Shown: in pieces, positions 42,642 to 52,297 of the stretch
How the letters are laid out: every line of letters begins with the position of its first letter
How positions within the stretch are numbered: position 1 is the stretch's first letter
Source: Bacteroidales bacterium
Lineage (GTDB): Bacteria; Bacteroidota; Bacteroidia; Bacteroidales; UBA932
Direction of reading: 5' to 3'
DNA length: 64,000 bases
NCBI GenBank assembly: GCA_017438975.1
Contig: JAFRUH010000023.1
Coordinates: 1 to 64,000 of the forward strand
Notes under the pieces: generated by a model
Seen by the model: only the letters and a program-made list of their open reading frames with translations
What the model was told of the DNA's origin: nothing
Database searches by the model: none
Made by a program: the position numbers and the translations under genes

Positions 42642-43991
42642 CTACAGGACTTTAATCTTGATATTCTTGTAGGAGACTTTGAAACCGTGGTCCTGCAGGA
42701 GGATGTAACCGTCTTCCGCATTGCCGAAGTTCGGCCAGTTCTTATACTTGCTATAGGCGACAAGCGCGTCCCACATCTGTGTATTACGCTCGTACTCAAG
42801 CAGTTTATGCCCGTTCAGCCAATGCTCGACGTGATTCCCGTCGACAACGATCATCGCCGTGCTCCACCCGTCGATCGTATCCTTCTCCCAATCTCCGTGC
42901 GGGGCCGGGATCAGGTCGTAGAGCGAACCCAGGGTTCGGTTGCCCTTGACGCCGAGTTTGGCATCGGGATGGCGCTCGTCGTCCAGGATCTGGAACTCGC
43001 AGCCGATGGCCGACCCGGGACCCGTGTTCATGAACGGATCGACGAAGTACTTGATTCCGCTGTTGGCGCCTTCCGTAATCTTGAAATCGACCTTGAGGAT
43101 GAAATTGCGGTACTTGCGGGTCGTGATGATATCCCCGCCGTTGACGCTCTCGCCACCGTCGCCCTGGTGGACGAAGAGGACGCCGTCCTCGATGCTCCAG
43201 CCTTCATGCGGGAACTTTCCGTTCATCTTCGGGCGGGCGCTCTGCCAGCCGTTCGCGGTCTTTCCGTCGAAGAGCAGGGTCCATCCTTCCGCGACCTCCT
43301 GGGGCGTCAGGGTATTGGCCACACAGTTCACGACCGGTGCCGGGCTGGGGGTAGCATATTTTTCAACATCTTTGGTGAGAATCCGGATATTCTTCCAGCA
43401 GACCCGGGCGCCGATCAATTCGGCCTTGACTTTATGGACCTGAAGGGCGATGAACCCATCCTGGTCAAGGTCATCGATCAGATTCGCGCAGGGAACTCCG
43501 TTGACCCAGGTCCGGATCCGGTCTCCGACACACTCGATACGGGCGGAGTTCCATCCGTCCCGGTACGCGGCCATCGCAGATTCGTTCTTGGAAAGCCGGT
43601 AGAGCCACTTGCGACGGGCCTCGTCATAGATTCCTCCGGTCCATGCCCGGTCCGAAGGATCGATCTCGAACTGGTAGCCATAGACCCGGCCTTTCTCCGT
43701 ATTGAGATGGCTGCGCAGCTGGACGCCGGAGTTGATACCTTCTGTCGCGAAATCGAATTCCAGGATAAAATCACCATACTCTTTCTTCGTTGCGAGGAAG
43801 GAGTTGACCTTACTGTCCGTAGCGGTACCGATAATCATTCCGTCTCTGGCCGTGAATTTAGCGGTGCCGGCAACCTGCTTCCAGCCCTTGAGATTCTTTC
43901 CGTTGAAAAGGTTTTCCCACTCCTGGGCGGAAGCGGGAGCAAAGGATGCCGCCAGGGCGATCCCAAGCATCAAGATATATTTTCTCATCAT
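42642..43991 (-). CDS. Exported protein with two DUF1080 (3-keto-glycoside hydrolase-type) domains
   Basis: The 449-residue protein has a signal peptide ending in APASAQ and two tandem DUF1080 concanavalin-like domains. The first (about 25-210) begins [13 protein letters not shown]. The second (about 235-449) begins [16 protein letters not shown]1080 proteins of Bacteroides (BT2157 type) hydrolyse 3-keto-glycosides made by Gfo/Idh oxidoreductases encoded alongside, and such an oxidoreductase lies directly upstream here. The ATG overlaps the stop codon of that gene (TAATG). Two domains in one chain is unusual. Confidence 0.88.
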   Translation of the reverse strand: MMRKYILMLGIALAASFAPASAQEWENLFNGKNLKGWKQVAGTAKFTARDGMIIGTATDSKVNSFLATKKEYGDFILEFDFATEGINSGVQLRSHLNTEKGRVYGYQFEIDPSDRAWTGGIYDEARRKWLYRLSKNESAMAAYRDGWNSARIECVGDRIRTWVNGVPCANLIDDLDQDGFIALQVHKVKAELIGARVCWKNIRILTKDVEKYATPSPAPVVNCVANTLTPQEVAEGWTLLFDGKTANGWQSARPKMNGKFPHEGWSIEDGVLFVHQGDGGESVNGGDIITTRKYRNFILKVDFKITEGANSGIKYFVDPFMNTGPGSAIGCEFQILDDERHPDAKLGVKGNRTLGSLYDLIPAPHGDWEKDTIDGWSTAMIVVDGNHVEHWLNGHKLLEYERNTQMWDALVAYSKYKNWPNFGNAEDGYILLQDHGFKVSYKNIKIKVL

Positions 43992-45439
43992 TATCGGAGG
44001 GTATAGTATTCTTCCCATCCCTTTCTCGGCGGCATGCCGACGAGAAGGGCATTGGCGAACGGATCGTTGACGATGGTCTTGGTTCCACGGTCGAAGGTGA
44101 ACTTGTGGCCGGTGCGGATGGCGATGACGCCGAGGGCGAAGGTCTGGCACATCGGACCGAAAAGTTCGAACGGGGAACGGGTCTTCTCGAGGCCCTGGCA
44201 GGCAAGGAGGAAGTTCGCGAAGTGGTTGGACGGGCTCTTGGGAACTTCGGGAAGCTTCGAGGCCATCTCGAGGGCCTTCTCCTTCGGAATGATCTCGAGG
44301 GTCGCCGCATGGCTTCCGCCCCGGAAGGTCAGTTCCTTGCTGTAGATGATCTTGCCCGGGGAGAGCTTGGAGGGAACGAAGGTACCGTCCATGTTCGTCG
44401 CAGGCACATCCTCACCTCCCTTGTGGGTCGGACCGTATCCGGCCGGGAGCGGCGGGAAGTTCTTCTGCCCGTCATACCAGGTCAGTTCGATCGGAGGCAT
44501 CTCGCCCCGGCTCGGGAACTTGAAGCGAAGGGTCGTCTCCATCGGGAAGAAGTAGTCGTTCTTGCCCGTAAGCTTCAGCGGCTCTACCTCATAGGGCAGC
44601 CCCATGTCGAGGAACTGGTGGCAGGTATCGATGATATGGGCCGCCCAGTCGCCGATGGCGCCCATGCCGAAATCGAACCAGCCCCGCCAGTTGCCGGGAT
44701 GATATTTCCCATTATAATCATGCCACTGCGCGGTCGTGAGCCAGGTATCCCAGTCCATCCCCTCGGGCAGGGGCTCCGCCTCCGGATAACGGGTAATCGC
44801 AGGGTCGTAAGGATGCCAGCGGCGCCAGTCGTTGTGGTGGGCCGTAATGGCGTATACGTCCTTGATGATTCCGGCCTCTTTCCAAGCTTTGAACTGGAAA
44901 TAGTTGGCTTCAGAATGCCCCTGGTTGCCGACCTGGGTCGCCAGTTCAGGGTGACGGCGGGCCATATCCATCAACAGCTCGCATTCGTAGAAAGTCCGCG
45001 CCATCGGTTTCTCGACATAGACATGCTTGCCGCAGTGAAGGGCCAGCATGGCGACCGGGAAATGGGCGAAATCCGGGATGGCGATGCAGACGGCTTCGAA
45101 ATGGTCCCCATACTCTTCAAACAGTTTCCGGAAGTCCTGGAAAACTTTCGCCTTCGGGTGGTCGGCGATGGTTTTCTGACTGCCCTCGCTCTTGGGGTCC
45201 ACATCGCAGAGGGCGACGAACTCGCAAAGCCCGGTTTTGTCGAATTCCTTGATAATCTGGGCTCCGCGGTTAGCGATACCAATCGCGGCCATGCGGACTT
45301 TTTCGCCCTTGGCCTTGCCCGGAGCCGGCATCCCCGCGAAATTCGCAGCGTTCGCGGGCAGTCCCTGGAGACCGAGGATGGCGCCGGCCGTCCCCAGCCC
45401 TGCGGTCTTGATGAAATTGCGTCTGGAAAGAGGGTCCAT
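43991..45439 (-). CDS. Tat-exported Gfo/Idh/MocA family oxidoreductase
   Basis: The 482-residue protein begins with a clear twin-arginine signal, [13 protein letters not shown], with cleavage after PANA. The Rossmann domain follows ([18 protein letters not shown]) with [12 protein letters not shown], the EKP motif of the family. The C-terminal domain is long and includes [20 protein letters not shown]. Homologues in Bacteroides (BT2158/BT2159 type) oxidise glycosides to 3-keto forms in the periplasm. It is the first gene of the ten-gene operon. The ATG at 45439 is chosen because it starts the Tat signal. Confidence 0.92.
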   Translation of the reverse strand: MDPLSRRNFIKTAGLGTAGAILGLQGLPANAANFAGMPAPGKAKGEKVRMAAIGIANRGAQIIKEFDKTGLCEFVALCDVDPKSEGSQKTIADHPKAKVFQDFRKLFEEYGDHFEAVCIAIPDFAHFPVAMLALHCGKHVYVEKPMARTFYECELLMDMARRHPELATQVGNQGHSEANYFQFKAWKEAGIIKDVYAITAHHNDWRRWHPYDPAITRYPEAEPLPEGMDWDTWLTTAQWHDYNGKYHPGNWRGWFDFGMGAIGDWAAHIIDTCHQFLDMGLPYEVEPLKLTGKNDYFFPMETTLRFKFPSRGEMPPIELTWYDGQKNFPPLPAGYGPTHKGGEDVPATNMDGTFVPSKLSPGKIIYSKELTFRGGSHAATLEIIPKEKALEMASKLPEVPKSPSNHFANFLLACQGLEKTRSPFELFGPMCQTFALGVIAIRTGHKFTFDRGTKTIVNDPFANALLVGMPPRKGWEEYYTLR

Positions 45440-45495
45440 ATCAATCAATTGGTTTAGTGTAACTTCAAATAGTGATTCAGTCAAATCTTAACATG

Positions 45496-45527
45496 TAAAG
45501 ATACTGACTTCCTCTCAAAAGTCCAAA
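45496..45527 (-). promoter_or_regulatory. Candidate promoter of the keto-glycoside/ribose operon
   Basis: On the minus strand TTTG (45527-45524), a 20-bp spacer and TATCTTTA (45503-45496) give a promoter with one mismatch in the -7 box. The leader before the ATG at 45439 would be about 50 nt. No other candidate is visible between 45440 and 45556. Confidence 0.45.
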
Positions 45528-45556
45528 AAAATCAATCGATAAGCAGTCCTGGATCC

Positions 45557-46339
45557 CTATTCCGCCGCGGAAGCACTCCATTCGGCGTAACGGCAGTTCT
45601 CGACGAGATAGTTGATCTGTTCCTGGGACAGGAGCGGGGAAGGTAATTTCGGCTTCCGGCGGATGACATCCTCATACTCCCGCTGCAGGTCCTCCTGGGA
45701 ATAGTAATGATTCGCTTCCCGAGCAAGAGCATTGTAGTAAAGTGGAATCCATACACCATCCTGGATCCGGTAGGTCCCTATCGAGTTATGATTCGGATAA
45801 GCCAGATAAGTCCTGACTCCATTCCGGAAAGTTCCACTGGAATAATATCCGTCACAGAATAGAAAAACATAGGGTTCGTCTATACAGAGTTTACGGACCG
45901 ATGCCTTCTGCGGACGGCGTACAGACCGCCAAAGCTTCATTCCTTTCCCCTGGGGCTTTTTATCCACCATTGAACCGATATAGACTGAATTGTCTTTGTA
46001 GTACAGCGTATCCTGACCGGTCGCCGTATTGTCCATAAAATCCCCCGCAATGACATTTCCGGCCAGGCTGAAGTACCTTCCATTACCGAAGTAATGTCCG
46101 TCCGTCATCTCCCCTTCGTAAATGCTTCCGCTGCGGCGATAATGGACACAATGCCCGTTGGGGATCCCCTCTCTGAAAGTCCCGATGATCATCCCGTCTT
46201 CTTCCGAATACAGCACGCCCTTTCCCTCAGGGAACTGCCCCACATACGTATCTCCCCCGCACACAATCACCGTATCCCGCTGCGCATGGCAGAGAACAGG
46301 AAGACAAATCATGAAAACCGAAAACAGAATTCGTCTCAT
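45557..46339 (-). CDS. Exported MORN-repeat protein
   Basis: The 260-residue protein has a signal peptide ending in LCHAQ. Several MORN-like repeats follow (about residues 30-130), with units such as GTFREGIPNGHCVHY, YEGEMTDGHYFGNGRY and IGSMVDKKPQGKGMKLW. The C-terminal half has no recognised domain. MORN repeats form elongated beta sheets that can bind lipids or proteins; a specific role is unknown. It has its own near-ideal promoter. The intergenic sequence on its downstream side (45485-45556) holds only the promoter of the next operon. Confidence 0.85.
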   Translation of the reverse strand: MRRILFSVFMICLPVLCHAQRDTVIVCGGDTYVGQFPEGKGVLYSEEDGMIIGTFREGIPNGHCVHYRRSGSIYEGEMTDGHYFGNGRYFSLAGNVIAGDFMDNTATGQDTLYYKDNSVYIGSMVDKKPQGKGMKLWRSVRRPQKASVRKLCIDEPYVFLFCDGYYSSGTFRNGVRTYLAYPNHNSIGTYRIQDGVWIPLYYNALAREANHYYSQEDLQREYEDVIRRKPKLPSPLLSQEQINYLVENCRYAEWSASAAE

Positions 46340-46373
46340 TATAGACTATTGCATTTGAAATGGTTATACTTGA

Positions 46374-46404
46374 CAAATATATCGAAAAAAAAAATGCAGT
46401 CAAA
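46374..46404 (-). promoter_or_regulatory. Promoter of the MORN-repeat gene
   Basis: TTTG (46404-46401), a 19-bp spacer and TATATTTG (46381-46374) on the minus strand fit the Bacteroidota consensus exactly. The start codon lies about 35 nt downstream. Confidence 0.8.
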
Positions 46405-46469
46405 ATAATTGCACTATTTATAAAATAATTGGTCTCTCCGGTTACAGTTTATAATCTTCAGCCCAAGTC

Positions 46470-46500
46470 TTTGCCGTGTTAAAATTATTCCGTAACTTTG
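46470..46500 (+). promoter_or_regulatory. Promoter of the GH109-like gene
   Basis: TTTG (46470-46473), a 19-bp spacer and TAACTTTG (46493-46500) fit the consensus exactly. The ATG follows at 46526. The AT-rich 130 nt between the MORN and GH109-like genes contains no other feature that I can see besides the two promoters. Confidence 0.8.
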
Positions 46501-46525
46501 AACTATCCTTAAAGAGTTCATTCTT

Positions 46526-47881
46526 ATGAAAAAGTCCCTGTACCTTCTCCTGATCTGCCTTCTGGCAGCGGTTTCCTGCGGAAAGAAAGTCCCGGCATCC
46601 GTGCCGGCCGTCATCAAGAACGGAGTCATCGAGCTCAAGACCCCGCCCCGGGCCCCCGGACAGCAGAGCGCCCTCGGGCTCAAATGCGACCCGATCGATA
46701 CGGTCCGGATCGCCTTTGTCGGAGTCGGCGGAAGAGGAGCCGGCGCCGTCAGGAGATATACCTTCATCGACGGAGTCAAGGTCGTCGCGGTCTGTGACGA
46801 AAGACAGGAACGGGTCGACTATTGCAACCGGATACTCAAGAAGGCAGGACTGCCGGAGGCCGACACCTATGTCGGTTCCGAAGCATATAGGGAGGTCTGC
46901 GAACGGGACGACATCGACCTCGTATACATTGCAACGGACTGGCTGGACCATGTTCCGATCGCCCTCTGTGCCATGGAGCACGGCCATCATGTAGCGATCG
47001 AGGTTCCGGCGGCCCTGACGATAGACGAATGCTGGCAGCTGGTCAACACCTGCGAAAAGACCCGGCGCCACTGCATGATGCTCGAGAACTGCTGCTACGA
47101 TTTCTTCGAGATGTCGGCCCTGAACATGGCCCAGCAGGGACTCTTCGGGGAGATCTACCACGTTGAAGGCGCTTATATCCACTTCCTGTCCGAGAATTGG
47201 GACAGGAGCGAAACCTGGCGCGTAGACTACAACATCGACCACCGGGGAGACAACTATCCGACCCACGGTCTGGGGCCCATCTGCCAGGTGCTCAACATCC
47301 ACCGGGGTGACCGGATGGATTACCTGGTGGCCATGGACACGCCGTCCTACAACGGCAAAGTGGCGGCCAAGAAGTTCCGGGACAAGGACTATTGCCTGGA
47401 CGGGGACCATACGATCAGCCTGATCCAGACTGAAAAGAAGAAACTCATCGAGGTCCAGCACAATGTCTATGCATACCGGCCGTACTCCCGGATGTACCAG
47501 CTGACCGGCTCGGAAGGCTTCGCCAACAAATATCCCCAGCAGGGCATCTCCGTCAAGGGAATGAACGGTCACAACTATGTTCCGGATGAGGTCCGGGACT
47601 CCCTGCTGAAGGCCTACAGGCCGGACTTCGCGAAAGCGATCGAAGAGAAAGCCAAGTCCGTCGGCGGCCACGGCGGGATGGACTACATCATGGATTACCG
47701 GCTGATTTACTGCCTTCGGAACGGCCTTCCGCTGGATGAGGACGTATATGACGCCGCCGAGTGGTCCGCGGTCCAGGAACTCAGCCGGATTTCGCTTGAG
47801 AACGGGTCCATGCCGGTCCGTTTCCCGGACTTCACCCGCGGCGACTGGGACGTCGTCAAAGGCTTCAGCTACGCCCAGTAA
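46526..47881 (+). CDS. GH109-like Gfo/Idh/MocA lipoprotein
   Basis: The 451-residue lipoprotein (lipobox LAAVSC) has a Rossmann motif FVGVGGRGAGAVRRY and the GH109 pattern, including NYPTHGLGPICQVLNIHRGD, GGHGGMDYIMDYRLIY and GLPLDEDVYDAAEWSA. GH109 enzymes use tightly bound NAD to cleave alpha-N-acetylgalactosamine or related glycosides by an oxidation-elimination route. It is a single gene with its own promoter, between two minus-strand operons, and ends exactly where lutC ends. Specificity for GalNAc is not certain. Confidence 0.88.
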   Translation: MKKSLYLLLICLLAAVSCGKKVPASVPAVIKNGVIELKTPPRAPGQQSALGLKCDPIDTVRIAFVGVGGRGAGAVRRYTFIDGVKVVAVCDERQERVDYCNRILKKAGLPEADTYVGSEAYREVCERDDIDLVYIATDWLDHVPIALCAMEHGHHVAIEVPAALTIDECWQLVNTCEKTRRHCMMLENCCYDFFEMSALNMAQQGLFGEIYHVEGAYIHFLSENWDRSETWRVDYNIDHRGDNYPTHGLGPICQVLNIHRGDRMDYLVAMDTPSYNGKVAAKKFRDKDYCLDGDHTISLIQTEKKKLIEVQHNVYAYRPYSRMYQLTGSEGFANKYPQQGISVKGMNGHNYVPDEVRDSLLKAYRPDFAKAIEEKAKSVGGHGGMDYIMDYRLIYCLRNGLPLDEDVYDAAEWSAVQELSRISLENGSMPVRFPDFTRGDWDVVKGFSYAQ

Positions 47882-48382
47882 TCACTTCAGAAGGATTCCG
47901 ACCTCGCGGGCGCCGTGGGCGCCGAAGACGAGGGCCTGTTCGATATCGGCCGTCTTCGACGGACCCGAGATGAAGATACCGTAACCCGTCACGGTCTCCC
48001 CGATCCGGTCATAAGCATCGTGCATGTTGGCGACGATCTCCTTTCGGTCCAGGACAATCACGAGTGCCTCATGGACGAAATAATCCAGCCTGCGGCCCTC
48101 TTCAGGCTCTTCCAGATAGACGCAGCCGTTCTCCGCGACCCCGAATCGGCCGGGGACGACGGCGATATCGTCCGTATCCGGAAAGAGCGCCTTCGCCGCC
48201 GCTTCCGGATTCCCCTCCAGGAAAGCCGTCTTTCCCCCGCTCGCCGCAACGGCCTTGCAGAAACCTTCCAGGAGATCCCCGCAGCGCAGGGAGTCTGCCT
48301 TCAGGGCGGACAGATCCGGCTTCGGATATGACTGCGGCGCGGCAGAGCGCAGCGCCTGGATGATCGATTCTTTACTTCCCAT
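47882..48382 (-). CDS. lutC: LutC-type lactate utilisation protein
   Basis: LutC (YkgG) is a LUD-domain subunit of the LutABC complex that oxidises L-lactate to pyruvate. The 166-residue protein has the LUD-domain segments VPGRFGVAENGCVYLEE, HEALVIVLDRKEIV and GYGIFISGPSKTADIEQALVFGAHG (last shown as GPSKTADIEQAL). The ATG at 48382 overlaps the lutB stop region, and an in-frame TTG at 48397 is less likely. It is the last gene of a long minus-strand operon. Confidence 0.9.
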   Translation of the reverse strand: MGSKESIIQALRSAAPQSYPKPDLSALKADSLRCGDLLEGFCKAVAASGGKTAFLEGNPEAAAKALFPDTDDIAVVPGRFGVAENGCVYLEEPEEGRRLDYFVHEALVIVLDRKEIVANMHDAYDRIGETVTGYGIFISGPSKTADIEQALVFGAHGAREVGILLK

Positions 48383-49721
48383 GGTCTTGCTTTTCAATTG
48401 ATTCCAGATTCTTGGAAGAAACGATATCCGGGAATTCCCGTCCCTTTCCCCAATGCCCGCCGACGGCCTTGAGAGCCTTCATCGCCCCCGGGCCTACGGT
48501 AAGGCCGGCTCCGAAGCGGCCGGGACCGCCCATCAGGAAGGCCATTCCGTCGGAGATCGCTTTCTTGCCAGCCGAAGTATGGTAATGCTGGCGCCAGCGG
48601 TAAATCTGCTCCGCGAGGTCGACCTTCGCGGGACAGACCATCTCGCAGGAGTGGCAGAGCGTGCAGGCGGAAAGGTTCCCCTTATGCCGGTCGGGATCCG
48701 AGGCCATGCCGAGGTTGACACCGACGGGGCCCGGGATGAAATGCGAATAGGAATAGCCGCCGCTCCGCCGGTAGACCGGACAGGTATTCATGCAGCCGCC
48801 ACAGCGGATGCAGTTCAGGAGGCGGAAATGCTCCCGGTCCGCGAGGATCCGGCTCCGGCCGTTATCCACGATGACGATATGGAACTCCGTCCCTTTCCGG
48901 GGCGCGGAATAATGGGTCGTATAGGTCGTTACGGGCTGGCCCGTCGCCGTCCGGGCGAGCAGGCGGGTGAATACCCCGAGGCTCTCCCGGTCCGGAACGA
49001 TCTTGTCAATGCCGAAGGCGGCGATCTGCAGCGGGGCGGCGGAAGTGCCCATATCGGCATTCCCCTCGTTCGTGCAGACGACGACCTCGCCGGTCGAAGC
49101 CACGGCGAAATTGCCGCCCGTCATCGCGGCGTCGGCCTTCAGGAAATATTGCCTAAGATTGCGCCTCGCCGCGTGGGTCAGGTAGGTCGGATCGCTGTTG
49201 CCCGGTTCCGTTCCCATCTCCTTCTCGAAAAGCCGGCCCACCTCTTCCCGCTTGATGTGGACGGCGGGGAGGACGATATGGCTCGGTTTGAGCCCCATGA
49301 GCTGGATGATCCGTTCCCCGAGATCCGTCTCAACCGCCTCGATGCCAAGACCTTCCAGGTAGGGAACGAGGCCGCACTCCTCGGAAAGCATGGACTTGCT
49401 CTTGACGAAAAGCCGGACGCCATGGCCGGTCAGGAGACCTCCGATGATATCCCGGTACTCCCCGGCATCCTTCGCCCAATGGACGATCGCCCCGTTTGCA
49501 ACGGCATGGGACTCGAATTGTTCCAGCAGTTCCGGCAGGTGAGAATTGCTGTAGAGCTTGATCCGGGAAGCCGCATCCCGGAGCGCCTCCCACTCGGGGA
49601 TCTGCTTGGACAGGCGGTCCCGCTTGCCCCTCACGAGCCACAGGGTCTCGTCCTGCCAGTCGACTTTCGCCGTGTCTTTCAGATACTTCCGCGCAGCGGC
49701 GGCATGTTTTTCCGTACTCAT
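48372..49721 (-). CDS. lutB: LutB-type iron-sulfur lactate oxidation protein
   Basis: The 449-residue protein has an N-terminal LUD domain (about 60-290) and two [4Fe-4S] binding motifs, CIRCGGCMNTCPVYR and CTLCHSCEMVCPAKVDL, near residues 305 and 355. The C-terminal tail completes the LutB pattern. It would pass electrons from lactate towards the respiratory chain or fumarate reduction. It overlaps lutA by 4 nt and lutC by 11 nt, so the three proteins are translationally coupled. Confidence 0.93.
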   Translation of the reverse strand: MSTEKHAAAARKYLKDTAKVDWQDETLWLVRGKRDRLSKQIPEWEALRDAASRIKLYSNSHLPELLEQFESHAVANGAIVHWAKDAGEYRDIIGGLLTGHGVRLFVKSKSMLSEECGLVPYLEGLGIEAVETDLGERIIQLMGLKPSHIVLPAVHIKREEVGRLFEKEMGTEPGNSDPTYLTHAARRNLRQYFLKADAAMTGGNFAVASTGEVVVCTNEGNADMGTSAAPLQIAAFGIDKIVPDRESLGVFTRLLARTATGQPVTTYTTHYSAPRKGTEFHIVIVDNGRSRILADREHFRLLNCIRCGGCMNTCPVYRRSGGYSYSHFIPGPVGVNLGMASDPDRHKGNLSACTLCHSCEMVCPAKVDLAEQIYRWRQHYHTSAGKKAISDGMAFLMGGPGRFGAGLTVGPGAMKALKAVGGHWGKGREFPDIVSSKNLESIEKQDHGK

Positions 49722-50431
49722 AGGCCAGATGCAAGGATTTCAACGATATGGATGGTTTTGAGGGGCAGTTTCTGCGCGGCGATGATCCCGCCCTGATGCA
49801 TCAGGCAGGAGGAATCCGCCGCGGTGACGTATTCCGCCCCGGTCGCGAGATGGCGCCGAACCTTGTCCTCCCCCATCTTGACGGAAACGGCGCTCTCTTC
49901 TATGGAAAAGAGCCCCCCGAATCCGCAGCATTCGTCCGGACGTTCCGGTTCCACGACCTCGATCCCCTCGACGAGAGAGAGCAGGTCCTTGAGCTTGTTG
50001 AAATAAGGGACATTCAGCTCCGAAGGTGCTGCGAGGCCCTCCAAACGCGTTCCATGGCAGTTGTTGTGCAGGGATACCCGGTGCGGGAAACGGCCGGGAA
50101 GCGAGGTCGGCTTCAGGACGTCATGGACATACTCGCAGATCTCATAGATCCTTCCCCGGAAGAGTTCCCCGTACCGCTCCCTGACATAGACGACGCAACT
50201 GGGGGAAGGTCCCACGATGACATCGTACTCCTCGAAGATCTTCTCGAAACGCTTCTTCAGGTGTTCGGCCTCATCCTCGTATCCGGCGTTTCCCATCGGC
50301 TGGCCGCAGCAGGTCTGCCCCTCCGGAACGGCGACGTCGACGCCAAGGTAGCGGAGAAGCTTATAGGACGCCTCGATGACCGATGGGGCGACGGCCCTGA
50401 CATAGCAGGGAATGAACAGAGCGACTTTCAT
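49718..50431 (-). CDS. lutA: LutA-type (Fe-S)-binding protein
   Basis: The 237-residue protein has two cysteine-rich CCG domains: a first with CCGQPMGNAGY and GPSPSCVVYVRERY, and a second with CHGTRLEGL, DECCGFGGLFS and DSSCLMHQGG. This is the pattern of LutA and the related glycolate oxidase GlcF C-terminal domains. It starts at the ATG at 50431, one base after the stop codon of the upstream glycan-active gene, so lactate oxidation is co-transcribed with glycan hydrolases. Confidence 0.93.
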   Translation of the reverse strand: MKVALFIPCYVRAVAPSVIEASYKLLRYLGVDVAVPEGQTCCGQPMGNAGYEDEAEHLKKRFEKIFEEYDVIVGPSPSCVVYVRERYGELFRGRIYEICEYVHDVLKPTSLPGRFPHRVSLHNNCHGTRLEGLAAPSELNVPYFNKLKDLLSLVEGIEVVEPERPDECCGFGGLFSIEESAVSVKMGEDKVRRHLATGAEYVTAADSSCLMHQGGIIAAQKLPLKTIHIVEILASGL

Positions 50432-50432
50432 A

Positions 50433-52250
50433 TCATTCTTTCCCCTTGATCGTCCGCCAGTCTTCCGCCGGGACGGAGACATCGCCATAGGCGAACGGTT
50501 CTTTCGAGTAATTGCAGATGGTGACGGTTCCGTCCGAGAAGGTGGTCTTGAACACATCCGGGGCGATCTCCTCGTGATCGTCCATCGTCAGGTACTGGAT
50601 ATACCCGTACTCTTTCATGTATTCCCAGCCCTTCCGGATGGCGTCGACCGAAGCGCGGACCTCTTCCGGGGTAGCGGCCAGGAGGTCGCAGTCCGGCGTA
50701 CCGATCCAGTTCCGGTCGTCGTGGCGGTGGGCCGAATAGAAATAGAAAGTCGGATGGCATCCGTACTCCTGCATCTTCATGGCGAAGGCGGGCTCCTTGA
50801 TGGTATAGTTCACCGAGCGGGAGAAGGGGCAGGAATAGATGTAGCCGTTATAGACGATGTGCCAGATCGGGACATATTCGTCGCGGAGCCCGTTGAAAAC
50901 GAGCGTTCCGGGGCCCAGCATGGAGATATAGAGGGCGAAATCGAGATCGGAGGAGAGATGGTCGTATCCGCCTTCCGAGGCCGCGCCTCCCATCTTGGCC
51001 GTGAACTCCCGGAGGGTCTTCCGTGCCCATTCAGCCGCCTGTTCGGGATTGTTCTTGTGGGCGGGATCCGTGCAGGCGTGGGGTGCGACGATCGAATAGA
51101 CGTCGTTATAGGCGATGCCCTTGAATCCCATCCGGGCGAGGGAATCACAGTAAGGCACGACGAATTTCTTGTAGGACTGTTCATAGCAGAGCTCGAACAT
51201 CCGGCCTCCGCCATATGTGAACCTCGAGAAGCGCTTCCCGTTCGGGAGGAGGGCCACGTCGCCCAAGTCGAAGTCCGGCGAAATCTCATAGGCGTCCCCG
51301 GTGCAGATATGCGGAACGATCTGGAAACCATTCTCCTGCGCATAGGAAATCAGGTGCTTCAGACCCTCTTCCCCACCCAACTCGGGATCCGGGGGGAAGA
51401 TTGTCGGGAAACGGCCGTCATGGCCCCGGATGTTCCATCCGACAAGGGTCAGCTGGGCCCCGGGAACCCCCTGGGCCTTCATTTCGTCGATGATCTCGCA
51501 AACCCTGTCGAAGGTCACGGCGACCCGCATCGGAGGTTCATTCTCCAGGGTCTGGTGGGGCACGCTGCAGGGCACCGGTTTCCATCCCTGCCGGATCCGG
51601 ATCTCCGGATAATCCACGGCATACTTCAGGAGCGGACGATCCTTCACCTTCTCCCGGAGCGGAACGAGTCCGCCCTGGGCGAGACGCATCTTCCGGTAAA
51701 GCCTGCCCATGCCCGCATAGGTCGCTTCCTTCCCTTCCAGGGGATACCACTGGAAGAGGAGGTCCGCATAGGGTTCATGGTTGAACGGGACGACGCTGAG
51801 GGTCTGGGAGTATTTCCCGTCCTGGCACCGGACGGTCACGCCCGTATCGAAGCGGTAATTCGGGAAATAGGCCAGCCAGCATCCCTGAGGGGTCTTCGCT
51901 CCCGCAATCGGCATCGGATGGCGGTGGAAAAGGGCATACTGCCCGCTCCGGCCTTCCAGGAAACGGGTGAGGATTCCCCCGGAATTGACATAGAAACCTT
52001 CATCCCCGGCTTTCGCGAAGGTGAATTCCGGCGTGACGGAGAGCGTGTCGACGCCTTCCAGTTTCTCCTGAGGGAGACGGTACTCCAATACCCCCTTCCG
52101 GGAGGAAAGGACGATGGTATCGGTCGTGACGGTGCCGTCCGTACGGACGATCCGAACGAAAGCCCGGCGGCCGGCGGGGTTACAGGCTGAAAGCAGCAGG
52201 ACGAGCAGCAGGAAAGCCGGCTTTAGGAATAGTTTAAAAGTTGGTTTCAT
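50433..52250 (-). CDS. Lipoprotein with glycosidase-like TIM barrel (DUF5696-like)
   Basis: The 605-residue lipoprotein (lipobox LLLSAC) appears to have an N-terminal beta domain and a glycosidase-like barrel from about residue 235. Its LVGWNIRGHDGRFPTIFPPD segment parallels the FGWTVGGHDRFYPDYD segment of the DUF6259-like proteins in the same cluster. GIAYNDVYSIVAPHAC and YLTMDDHEEIAPD supply conserved acidic residues. It seems distantly related to the GH101/GH129-type barrels, but this needs profile searches. It lies 1 nt before lutA. Confidence 0.65.
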   Translation of the reverse strand: MKPTFKLFLKPAFLLLVLLLSACNPAGRRAFVRIVRTDGTVTTDTIVLSSRKGVLEYRLPQEKLEGVDTLSVTPEFTFAKAGDEGFYVNSGGILTRFLEGRSGQYALFHRHPMPIAGAKTPQGCWLAYFPNYRFDTGVTVRCQDGKYSQTLSVVPFNHEPYADLLFQWYPLEGKEATYAGMGRLYRKMRLAQGGLVPLREKVKDRPLLKYAVDYPEIRIRQGWKPVPCSVPHQTLENEPPMRVAVTFDRVCEIIDEMKAQGVPGAQLTLVGWNIRGHDGRFPTIFPPDPELGGEEGLKHLISYAQENGFQIVPHICTGDAYEISPDFDLGDVALLPNGKRFSRFTYGGGRMFELCYEQSYKKFVVPYCDSLARMGFKGIAYNDVYSIVAPHACTDPAHKNNPEQAAEWARKTLREFTAKMGGAASEGGYDHLSSDLDFALYISMLGPGTLVFNGLRDEYVPIWHIVYNGYIYSCPFSRSVNYTIKEPAFAMKMQEYGCHPTFYFYSAHRHDDRNWIGTPDCDLLAATPEEVRASVDAIRKGWEYMKEYGYIQYLTMDDHEEIAPDVFKTTFSDGTVTICNYSKEPFAYGDVSVPAEDWRTIKGKE

Positions 52251-52297
52251 TTCTATCAGGTTTCGGCAAGCAGTTTATTACTTACCAGGATAATTCA

